From NCBI GenBank assembly GCA_036497785.1, contig DASXIW010000067.1:1-23195 (forward strand): a stretch of 23,195 nucleotides of DNA, written 5' to 3'. Below, in pieces: positions 16,140 through 23,146 of this stretch. Each line of letters begins with the position of its first letter. The stretch's first letter is position 1. The stretch comes from DASXIW01 sp036497785 (GTDB taxonomy: Bacteria; Pseudomonadota; Alphaproteobacteria; Acetobacterales; Acetobacteraceae). Both the position numbers and the translations under genes were made by a program. The notes beneath the pieces are model-generated. The model worked only from the letters and a program-made list of their open reading frames with translations, had not been told where the DNA came from and did no database searches.

Positions 16140-16706
16140 ATGAAGCAGCAGGCGAACCTGATCCGTGCCGGCCAGGTGATCGAGCATGATGGCCGTCGCT
16201 GGACCGTGCTGAAGCAGCAGATCATCACCCCTGGCAAAGGCGGCGCCTTCATTCAGGTGGAAATGCGCGACCTGAAGACCGGCAACAAGACCAATGAGCG
16301 TTGGCGCACCGCCGACACGGTCGAGCGGCTGATGACCGACAACAAGGACTACGCCTATTCCTACACCGACGGTGAAAACCTGGTGCTGATGGACCCCGAG
16401 ACCTTCGAGCAGACCATGGTGCCGGTGGCCATACTGGGCGATCAGGCGCCGTTCCTGCAGGACAACATGCAGGTTGAGGTGGATCTGGTGGAGGGCGACG
16501 TGGTGGGCATCCATCTGCCGGCCAGCGTGGTGCTGGAGGTGGTGGAGGCCGATCCGGTGGTGAAGGGCCAGACCGCCACCAGCAGCTACAAGCCCGCCGT
16601 GCTGTCCAACGGGGTGAAAACCATGGTGCCGCCCTTCGTGGAAGTGGGCGAGAAGGTCGTGGTTCGCACCGACGACGCGAGCTATATGGAGCGCTTCAAG
16701 GGCTGA
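16140..16706 (+). CDS. efp: Elongation factor P
   Basis: A 188-residue translation factor that rescues ribosomes stalled at polyproline stretches. The N-terminal KOW-like domain carries TPGKGGAF, in which K33 corresponds to the lysine modified by EpmA in E. coli (K34). Two OB-fold domains follow (about 66-125 and 130-188). The ATG at 16140 gives MKQQANLIRAG; the open frame further upstream overlaps epmB and is not coding. With epmA and epmB next door, beta-lysylated EF-P is expected. Several proteins in this window are rich in proline runs (for example that at 17831, and DacC), which makes this factor relevant to its own neighbourhood. Confidence 0.96.
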   Translation: MKQQANLIRAGQVIEHDGRRWTVLKQQIITPGKGGAFIQVEMRDLKTGNKTNERWRTADTVERLMTDNKDYAYSYTDGENLVLMDPETFEQTMVPVAILGDQAPFLQDNMQVEVDLVEGDVVGIHLPASVVLEVVEADPVVKGQTATSSYKPAVLSNGVKTMVPPFVEVGEKVVVRTDDASYMERFKG

Positions 16707-16710
16707 GATC

Positions 16711-17550
16711 ATGGCGCTTCGCCTCTCCGCCCACATGACCGTGATGCAGAACGCAGCCCAACGGGCGGCTAAGCGCCTGCTGCGCGACTTCGCCGAGGTC
16801 GAGCAGTTGCAGGTGAGCGTGAAAGGCCCCGGCGATTTCGTCAGCCAGGCCGATCTGCGCGCCGAGGCCAGCCTGCGTGAGGATCTGGGCAAGGCGCGGC
16901 CCGGCTATGCCTTCCTGATGGAGGAGTCGGGTGCGTCCGGCTCCGACAACTGGGCGTGGCGCTGGGTGGTGGACCCGCTGGACGGGACCACCAACTTCCT
17001 GCACGGCATTCCGCATTGGGCGATCAGCATCGCGCTGGAGAAGCGTCTGCCAGATGGCGGTTTCGAGCAGGCGGCCGCCGTGGTGTACGCGCCGACGGTC
17101 GATGAGATGTTCTGGGCCGAAAAAGGCGCCGTGGCGTTTCTGAACGAGCGCCGGCTGCGCGTTTCCGCCCGCCGCGACCTGAAAGAGGCGGTGTTCGCCA
17201 CCGGCATTCCCTTCGCCGCCGTGGATCCGCGCAACCGGCTGGCCTTCGCCCGCACGCTGGGCACGCTGATGCCGCAGGTAGCCGGCATTCGCCGCTTCGG
17301 CGCGGCGGCGCTGGACCTGGCCTGGGTGGCAGCCGGACGCTACGAAGGCTTCTGGGAACTGGGGCTGAAGCCGTGGGATATGGCGGCCGGCCTGCTTATC
17401 GTGCGCGAGGCCGGGGGCTACACGACCGATCCGCATGGCGGTGACGCCCGCGCGCATGGCGACGTGGTGGCGGCAAACCCGCATCTGCACCCAGTGCTGC
17501 GCGAGGCCGTGGCCGACGGCGTGGCCGCAGCCACCGGTCGCGCGGCCTGA
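16711..17550 (+). CDS. suhB: Inositol monophosphatase family protein
   Basis: A 279-residue Li-sensitive, Mg-dependent phosphatase of the IMPase family. The metal-binding motifs are FLMEESG (E71/E72), VVDPLDGTTNF (D88, D91) and the C-terminal KPWDMAAG. The start lies 4 nt after the efp stop, so it is likely co-transcribed with efp. The family includes SuhB, which also affects rRNA transcription in E. coli, and phosphatases of inositol phosphates or similar substrates; sequence alone does not separate these. An in-frame ATG at residue 9 (HMTVMQNAA) is an alternative start. Confidence 0.9.
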   Translation: MALRLSAHMTVMQNAAQRAAKRLLRDFAEVEQLQVSVKGPGDFVSQADLRAEASLREDLGKARPGYAFLMEESGASGSDNWAWRWVVDPLDGTTNFLHGIPHWAISIALEKRLPDGGFEQAAAVVYAPTVDEMFWAEKGAVAFLNERRLRVSARRDLKEAVFATGIPFAAVDPRNRLAFARTLGTLMPQVAGIRRFGAAALDLAWVAAGRYEGFWELGLKPWDMAAGLLIVREAGGYTTDPHGGDARAHGDVVAANPHLHPVLREAVADGVAAATGRAA

Positions 17551-17560
17551 GGGACCAATA

Positions 17561-17770
17561 AGGGAAGGCAAGGCTGGGCTCTGCCCAGACCCGCCAGGGG
17601 CCAAGCCCCTGGACCTTATTGCTTTAAGGGAATTTGAGGAGGGGGCTGCGAGACGGTGGCAGCCGCACCGCAGCCCCCTCCTCAAATTCCCTTATGTCAT
17701 GGGATCCAAGAGGGCATCTGCCCCTTGGCGGGTCCAGGGCAGAGCCCTGGCCTTGCCTTACTTCCCTATT
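17561..17770. repeat. Mirror-symmetric palindromic element with five nested hairpins
   Basis: A perfect 26-bp inverted repeat (17625-17650 and 17669-17694) with an 18-nt loop forms the centre. It is flanked on the left by hairpins at 17574-17588 (CTGGGC/GCCCAG, loop TCT) and 17594-17612 (CCAGGGGC/GCCCCTGG, loop CAA). It is flanked on the right by hairpins at 17706-17728 (CCAAG-a-GGGCA paired with TGCCC-CTTGG) and 17734-17750 (CCAGGGC/GCCCTGG, loop AGA). The outer arms (17561-17603 and 17719-17768) are also largely reverse complements of each other. The element fills most of the suhB to OmpA-like gap. It may terminate transcription in both directions, or be a REP/BIME-type dispersed repeat. 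Both strands carry near-identical short open frames, which are products of the palindrome and not genes. Confidence 0.85.
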
Positions 17771-17830
17771 TCGCCTTACCGGCTATGGCGATTTCATCCG
17801 GGTCGATATTGGGTTAGGGTGCGCGGAAGC

Positions 17831-18721
17831 ATGCAGAATTTGACATCCTTGCTGGCCGCTTTCCTGCTGGTTATCGGCTGTTCGCCGGCGCTGGCGCAGG
17901 TGACGGTTGATCCCCAAGCTTTGGAACAGTTGCAATCGCCCTCCGGCCAGGCAAAGCGGGCCGATACGGCGCCTGGTGCCGCCGCCCCCGCCCCGGCCAA
18001 GCCCGCCGCACCCGTACGGCGGGCGCCGGTGCATTCGAAGCCCGTTGTGAAGCCCGCGCCCAAACCAGTGGCGCCCGCGCATGGCACGGTGGCAGCAGGC
18101 GAGACGGCGGGCAAGCCGGTGGCGCCCGCGCAACCCGCGTCGCCGGTGGTACCCCTGGCGCCCCCGCCTTTGCCGGTGGTGCCGCCGCCTATCCCCGTGC
18201 CGATGCGGCCGGACGTGCCGCCGCCGCCGGCCACCATAGCCGCGGACGCGCCGGGAACGGCGACACCGCTGCCTGACGGGTTGCGCATCACCTTCGGCCC
18301 CGGGCGATCCGACCTGAACGACGCCACGGCCGACGCGCTGCGCAAGCTGGCCCATGACGTGCCGGCCGATGCCAGCTTCTCCGTGAGCGGCTACGCCCCT
18401 GGCATGCCGGAGGACCCATCCACGCCGCGCCGCCTGTCGCTGTCGCGGGTGCTGACGGTGCGCAGCCTGCTGATCGCCCAGGGCATCGCCTCCAGCCGGA
18501 TCTATCCGAAAGCGCTGGGCGCGAGCGCGCCGGATCTGGCACAAGGGCCGGCGGATCGGGCCGATCTGGTGGTGCTGCGGCCGGTCCAGGACAGCACGAC
18601 GGCAAGCACGACGGCGACAGCGCCCGTGGCCGCCGGCGCTGCCGCATCGCCAGGCCTTGGCGCCACCGTGACCGCCACGCCAGCTGCCACGCCGGCCGCA
18701 ACAGCGAGATCTGAACCATGA
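17831..18721 (+). CDS. OmpA-like envelope protein with proline-rich linker
   Basis: A 296-residue exported protein. The signal peptide (1-22, MQNLTSLLAAFLLVIGC) allows two readings: lipidation at C17 (V-I-G-C lipobox) or cleavage after ALA at 22. An Ala/Pro-rich stretch (about 45-145) could span the periplasm. A C-terminal OmpA-like domain (about 146-255) begins LPDGLRITFGPGRSDLNDAT and includes SLSRVLTVRSLLIAQGI, the helix expected to contact peptidoglycan. A low-complexity Ala/Thr tail ends the protein. The upstream open frame (from 17435) runs through suhB and the palindrome and is rejected. The stop overlaps the next ATG by 4 nt. Function is inferred only as envelope anchoring with its two partners. 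Confidence 0.75.
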   Translation: MQNLTSLLAAFLLVIGCSPALAQVTVDPQALEQLQSPSGQAKRADTAPGAAAPAPAKPAAPVRRAPVHSKPVVKPAPKPVAPAHGTVAAGETAGKPVAPAQPASPVVPLAPPPLPVVPPPIPVPMRPDVPPPPATIAADAPGTATPLPDGLRITFGPGRSDLNDATADALRKLAHDVPADASFSVSGYAPGMPEDPSTPRRLSLSRVLTVRSLLIAQGIASSRIYPKALGASAPDLAQGPADRADLVVLRPVQDSTTASTTATAPVAAGAAASPGLGATVTATPAATPAATARSEP

Positions 18722-19863
18722 CGCGCCCGCTGCAATATCTGTTTCGGATGCTGGCCTTTCTGGCCGCCGTGATCGTGGTGGTGATGCTGCTGTCCGCTTC
18801 GCTGATCAGGGCGTTCGACGCCAATCCGCTGCTGAACAGCTTCATCCTGCTGGTGGCGCTACTGGGCGTAGCCTGGAACATCCGCCAGGTGACGCGGCTT
18901 TCGCCGGAGGTGACGTGGCTGGAGACGTTCCGCCGGTCCCGCCCCAGCCTGGCCACGCTGCCGCCGCCGAAGTTGCTGGCGCCGATGGCGAGCATGCTGG
19001 CGGCGCGCGCCAAAGGGCGCGACGGCAGCGAGCGGTTCACCTTGTCCGCGCCGGCGATGCGGTCCTTGCTGGACACCATCGCTAGCCGGCTGGATGAGAG
19101 CCGCGAGCTGTCGCGCTACATGACCGGGTTGCTGATCTTCCTGGGCCTGCTTGGGACGTTCTGGGGCTTGCTGCTGACCGTGCGGTCGGTGGGCGATGTG
19201 ATCACCGGCATGTCGGTCGGATCGGGCGACATCAACGCACTGTTCGAGCAGTTGAAAACCGGATTGTCGCAACCGCTGAAGGGCATGGGGACGGCGTTCT
19301 CCTCCTCCATGCTCGGGCTGGCGAGCGCGCTGGTGCTGGGGTTTCTGGATCTGACGGCCGGGCAGGCGCAGAACCGGTTCTTCAATGAGCTGGAAGAGTG
19401 GCTGGCCGGGATCACCCGCCTGTCCTCCGGCGTGCTGGGCAGCGAGGGCGAAGGCGGTTCGGTGCCTGTGTATGTGCAGGCGCTGCTGGAGCAGACCGCC
19501 GAGAATATGGAGAATCTGCAACGCACCCTCGCACGCGGCGAGGATGACCGCCGCGAGAGCAACCAGGCGCTGCTCGCCCTGACCGAGAAGCTGGGTACTC
19601 TGTCGGAGACGATGCGCGCCAACCAGCAGCTGATGCTTCGGATCGCCGAGGGGCAGCTGGCGCTGGGCCCTGCCCTGCACCGGCTGAGCGAAGGCCGCGA
19701 GGACGACGCGTCGCGCGGCTATCTGCGCAACATAGAAATGTATCTGCAACGACTGCTAAGCGAGAGCGAACAGGGCCGCGCCCAGACCACTGCGGAGCTG
19801 CGCAACGAGATCAAGATCCTGACCAGGACGATCGCCGCCCTGGCAGAAGACCAGCAGAGGTAA
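18718..19863 (+). CDS. MotA/TolQ/ExbB-type proton channel family protein
   Basis: A 381-residue inner-membrane protein with about four membrane segments (near 11-30, 41-55, 136-156 and 195-213). Segments three and four carry the family signatures GLLGTFWGLLLTV and GMGTAFSSSMLGLASALVLG, typical of the ion-conducting subunit of MotA, TolQ and ExbB motors. A long cytoplasmic C-terminal tail (about 225-381) is helical and charged, unlike TolQ or ExbB. It overlaps the upstream gene (ATGA) and lies 6 nt before the MotB-like gene, so the three are a tight operon. No flagellar or tol genes are near, so the product probably powers a separate envelope process. It is annotated variously as MotA in related genomes (from memory). 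Confidence 0.82.
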   Translation: MTRPLQYLFRMLAFLAAVIVVVMLLSASLIRAFDANPLLNSFILLVALLGVAWNIRQVTRLSPEVTWLETFRRSRPSLATLPPPKLLAPMASMLAARAKGRDGSERFTLSAPAMRSLLDTIASRLDESRELSRYMTGLLIFLGLLGTFWGLLLTVRSVGDVITGMSVGSGDINALFEQLKTGLSQPLKGMGTAFSSSMLGLASALVLGFLDLTAGQAQNRFFNELEEWLAGITRLSSGVLGSEGEGGSVPVYVQALLEQTAENMENLQRTLARGEDDRRESNQALLALTEKLGTLSETMRANQQLMLRIAEGQLALGPALHRLSEGREDDASRGYLRNIEMYLQRLLSESEQGRAQTTAELRNEIKILTRTIAALAEDQQR

Positions 19864-19869
19864 CTCGCC

Positions 19870-21297
19870 ATGGCTCTGCGGCGCCGCGGCGCGAACGGCG
19901 ATGCCATGAACCCCTGGCCCGGCTATGTGGATGCGCTGTCCACATTGCTGATGGTGATCATCTTCGTGCTACTGGTGTTCGTGCTGGCGCAGGCCTTCCT
20001 GTCCGTGGCGCTGTCCGGGCGGGACCGGGCGCTGGACCGGGTGAACCGGCAAATGGCGGAACTGAGCGACATGCTGTCGCTGGAGCGGGGGAAATCGGCA
20101 GAGCTGCAGCTTTCCGTAGCACAGCTGGGCAAGGATCTTCAGGCGGCGGCCACGAGCCGCGACACGCTGGCGCAGCGAATGGCGGCGTTGCAGGCGAACC
20201 ACGACAAGCTGACGGCGGATCGGGATGCCCTGAAAGGCGATCGCGACAAGCTCTCGGCGCAATTGGGTGACAGCAATCTGCAACTGCAGGCGGCCCAAAC
20301 GCGGGCGGATCAGTTGCAATCGCAAGTGGCGGATGCGGCGCGGCGCGCGGATAGCCAGGGGCAGAACGCGGCACTGACCACAGCGCAACTTGCCGATGCG
20401 CGCCAGCAATTGGCGGCGGCGCAGGCGCATATGGCGGAAATGCAGGCGCAGTCTGACGCGTTGGACAAGACGGTGCAGGCCGACAAGGCGACGATCGAGG
20501 CGCGGCTGTCCGATCTGGCGAAGATGGCAGAGCAGACTCGGGCGCTGACGGCTTTGCGCGACGATTTGGAGCGCCAGGCACGCGATGCCGCGGCGAAGGC
20601 GATGACCGAGGAGCAGAAGAATGCTGCGGTGGCCGCGCAGCTTGCCGACGAGAAAACCCTGGGCGACAGCGCGCGGGCGCAAATCGCGCTGCTGAACCAG
20701 CAGATCGACCAGTTGCGCTCGCAGTTGGCGAGTGTATCCGCGGCGTTGGACATCTCGGAGAAGGCCGACAAGGACAAGGATGTCCAGATCGCCAATCTGG
20801 GCAACCGGCTGAACTCGGCGCTGGCGCAGAAGGTGGAGGAGTTGCAGCGCTACCGCAGCGATTTCTTCGGCAAGCTGCGCCAGGTGCTGGCCAACCGGCC
20901 GGGCATACAGGTGGTGGGCGACCGGTTCATCTTTCAGAGCGAGGTGTTGTTTCCGGTCGGGAGCGCCGATCTTTCCGTGGATGGATGGGAGCAGATCAAG
21001 GCGCTAGCAGCAACGCTGATGGATATCTCCAAAGAGATTCCGCCTGATGTGAACTGGGTATTGCGCGTGGACGGGCACGCGGACCGGCAGCCGGTGCAGA
21101 GCTCCCGTTTTCCCTCGAACTGGGAGCTGTCGTCGGCGCGCGCGATCACCGTGGTGAAGCTGCTGGTGGCCGAGGGCGTGCCGGCGAACCGGCTGGCGGC
21201 GACGGCGTTCGGAGACAACCAGCCTTTGGACAATGCCAACACGCCGGAAGCCTATACGAAGAATCGGAGGATCGAGTTGCGGTTGACGGATCGGTAG
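19870..21297 (+). CDS. MotB-like protein with long coiled coil and OmpA-type C-terminus
   Basis: A 475-residue partner of the channel protein. The N-terminus has WPGYVDALSTLLMVIIFVLL, a single membrane span (about 22-46) with D21 at the position of the proton-binding Asp of MotB (W-x3-[FY]-x-D-x-L-x-T-L). A coiled coil of about 275 residues (50-325) follows, rich in Ala, Gln, Asp and Leu heptads and far longer than in flagellar MotB. The C-terminal OmpA/MotB peptidoglycan-binding domain (about 335-475) has LFPVGSADLS, VDGHADRQPV and NRRIELRLTD. AGAGG, overlapping the preceding stop codon, is the likely ribosome site for the ATG at 19870; an ATG 12 codons later is an alternative. Confidence 0.85.
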   Translation: MALRRRGANGDAMNPWPGYVDALSTLLMVIIFVLLVFVLAQAFLSVALSGRDRALDRVNRQMAELSDMLSLERGKSAELQLSVAQLGKDLQAAATSRDTLAQRMAALQANHDKLTADRDALKGDRDKLSAQLGDSNLQLQAAQTRADQLQSQVADAARRADSQGQNAALTTAQLADARQQLAAAQAHMAEMQAQSDALDKTVQADKATIEARLSDLAKMAEQTRALTALRDDLERQARDAAAKAMTEEQKNAAVAAQLADEKTLGDSARAQIALLNQQIDQLRSQLASVSAALDISEKADKDKDVQIANLGNRLNSALAQKVEELQRYRSDFFGKLRQVLANRPGIQVVGDRFIFQSEVLFPVGSADLSVDGWEQIKALAATLMDISKEIPPDVNWVLRVDGHADRQPVQSSRFPSNWELSSARAITVVKLLVAEGVPANRLAATAFGDNQPLDNANTPEAYTKNRRIELRLTDR

Positions 21298-21313
21298 GAC
21301 GGCGTTGTTGCAA

Positions 21314-21751
21314 TCAGGCCATGGCCGGAACCCGGCCGATCAGGCCGGCGACGTAGGTTTCCAGATCCTCGTCGTTCAGATTGACCTTGCGCATGAACAG
21401 CGAGCCTGACTCCGCCGCTTTCGCCAGTTCCGCCGGCGTCTTGAAGATGCGGGGTGGCGTGGGCGTGGACCAATCCGTGTGCATGAATTGCTGGTGCGGC
21501 GGCGCGCCGGCCTCGCCGATGATCGTCTGGATATAATGCTCGTCCGGGACCTCGGAGAATTCGAAGGACTCGCGGCGCCATGTGTCGCTGGCCCAGACAT
21601 CGAGGACATGCGCAACCGAGGCCGCCCCGAGGCACCACCATTGCGAGCCGTGGAACAACTGGCGAATCGGCTTTTTCCCGATGCGGCGCAGCGCGTCTAG
21701 AGCACGATCTGAACGCACCGATTCGATAGTGCTTCCTCCGACGCGGCTCAA
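21314..21751 (-). pseudogene. C-terminal remnant of a GT14-like glycosyltransferase
   Basis: The 145-codon frame starts with TTG at 21751 and lacks a normal N-terminus. From about residue 20 it resembles the C-terminal half of core-2/I-branching beta-1,6-N-acetylglucosaminyltransferase-like bacterial enzymes: LFHGSQWWCL, then VPDEHYIQTII, DWSTPTPP and SGSLFMRKV. A whole enzyme would be about 280-300 residues, so roughly half is missing. The first 15-20 codons (IESVRSDRALDAL region) probably come from the IS junction. It is the left member of a broken minus-strand polysaccharide gene set. Family assignment is from motif memory. Whether the remnant is expressed is unknown. Confidence 0.6.
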
Positions 21752-21947
21752 TGTGATTCACCATGGATGCTGGAGAGGATCACGTCGCGGTAGGCCTCAA
21801 TGTGATGCGAGCGCAGATCGCCGCCTTGCGGTAAGGCCGTCACCCGACCTTCGGCGCGCCAGGCGCGAACCCAACGGACGGCACTCGAAACCGCGATGCC
21901 GAAACGCTCCGCCGCCGCGTTGCAAGACAGGCCGCCGTCAACGACCT
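21752..21947 (-). pseudogene. Internal fragment of an IS630-type transposase (first copy)
   Basis: On the minus strand, between the two glycosyltransferase remnants, about 65 codons read VVDGGLSCNAAAERFGIAVS, then SAVRWVRAWRAEGRV and a GGDLRS segment, and stop soon after ILSSIHGES. This is the helix-turn-helix region near the N-terminus of IS630-type transposases. Both the first about 20 residues and the whole DDE domain are missing, so the fragment is cut on both sides. It differs from the second IS630 copy (22203-23011), whose N-terminus reads MAVAITRTELDAAG, so two different elements contributed. Confidence 0.6.
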
Positions 21948-22111
21948 GCCGGCATCGTTGAATTTCGTTCCGTTCCTGATCAGGACCCAGCGGAATCCCG
22001 CCAGTGTCACATTGCTGGCGGCAGCCAGGAAGATGGGCGGGACGGTGGGGACGCGGTCTCGGAACGCCCCGAACAAGCCGGTGTTGTCAGGATCGTCGTA
22101 GAAATTCGGCT

Positions 22112-23025
22112 TATACCGACGGCAGCGGGCTTTGACTCTCGAGGGATTTCCACGAGGTTGATGATGTGATTCGCTTGCCTCTCGACGATTCGCGAGGGCG
22201 AGATGGCGGTTGCGATCACACGGACGGAGTTGGACGCGGCGGGCTTACGGCGTGCTGCGGCGCAGTCGCGCGATGCCGATGCGGCCCGTCGCATGTTGGC
22301 GCTGGCTCTGGTCTTGGATGGCCATAATCGAACGGAGGCGGCGGCTCTGTGCGGCATGGACTCGGATTCCGACGCCTGTCCGCTCGACCGCGCCATGTCG
22401 GCCATGATGCTGCAGCTCAGGAGGCGCATAAAAAAACTTCGCCGACCTGGTCGCCGCCGCGATCCCGGAGCATGCCCGCGACAAGCCGATCGAGCTCTGG
22501 TGGCAGACGAGGCGCGGATCGGCCAACATGGCACATTTACAAGACTCTGGGCGAAGCGGGGCAGTCGCCCGCCAGCACCCCGCGACTGCCGTTATCCTGG
22601 GCCTACCTGTTCGGTGCCGTCTGCCCGGCTCGTGGCACCGGCGCCACCCTCGTGCTGCCCTATGTCAACGCCCAGGCCATGACACTGCACCTGGCTGAAA
22701 TCAGCCAATGCGTCATGCCTGGCGCCCACGCTGCGGTCACCGTGGACGGCGCCCGATGGCATCAGCACGGCGACAAGCTCAAGCTGCCCGCCAACATCAG
22801 CCTATTGCCATTACCGCCCTACAGCCCCGAGCTGAACCCGCAAGAAAATATTTGGCAGTATCTCCGCCAGAACTACCTCTCGAACCGAGTGTTCGACGAC
22901 TACAAAGCCATCGTCGATGCATGCTGCCACGCCTGGAACAGCCTCATCGCACAACCAGCCCGCATCACCTCAATCGCCACCCGTCCTTGGGCACAACAGG
23001 TCAAAGATTAGTGCCGTTGGTATTA
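22112..23025. mobile_element. Degenerate IS630-family insertion element (second copy)
   Basis: The element has imperfect terminal inverted repeats. The left end, from about 22113, reads ATACCGACGGCAGCGGGCTT and continues TGAC. The right end (about 23001-23023), reverse-complemented, begins ATACCAACGGCACTAATCTT and continues TGAC; about 16 of 22 aligned bases match from ACC onward. TA dinucleotides lie at both edges, as expected for IS630 target duplication, although one base is missing on the left side. At about 910 bp it is shorter than a full element because of the internal deletion in its transposase gene. It interrupts the glycosyltransferase-like gene on the other strand. Confidence 0.75.
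22203..23011 (+). pseudogene. IS630-family transposase, internally deleted and frameshifted
   Basis: The start ATG at 22203 (GAGGGCGAG upstream) gives MAVAITRTELDAAGLRRAAA through ALVLDGHNRTEAAALCGM, the N-terminal helix-turn-helix. The frame then jumps at about 22360 to FRRLSARPRH. By comparison with the family's usual layout, about 90-100 codons including the first catalytic Asp region are deleted here; that size is an estimate. Three single-base losses follow: at the A-run 22430-22436 (7 As where 8 restore the frame), near 22506 (WWQ/DEARIG) and near 22595 (CRY/WAYLFGA). After the third the frame is restored and runs to the stop with VTVDGARWH, LPPYSPELNPQENIWQYLRQ and the C-terminus AQQVKD, the second half of the DDE domain. 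It cannot make active transposase. Confidence 0.85.
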
Positions 23026-23146
23026 TAGGCATGGAATGTTCGCGGCTCGCCCGGGGGTTCCACATATACGCCGTCGGCTGACCAAGTCAGTGCTTCATCG
23101 AGGCTGATCCTGGGCAGATCGAGCGGATTTGCGACACGGAACACGC

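Noticed and set aside
17634..17843. 69-codon plus-strand frame and its mirror on the minus strand in the suhB gap
   Set aside because: Both fall in the palindromic element and have nearly the same translation because the DNA is self-complementary; neither is likely to be a gene.
18718..21297. Zorya anti-phage system
   Set aside because: The MotA/MotB-like pair is present, but no ZorC/ZorD helicase or ZorE nuclease follows. Downstream is glycosyltransferase and IS debris, and the upstream partner is an OmpA-like protein.
22430..22436. Programmed -1 frameshifting at the A7 run of the IS630 transposase
   Set aside because: One backward slip would restore the frame locally, but two further single-base lesions and a large internal deletion downstream and upstream make a functional product impossible here, so decay is the simpler reading.
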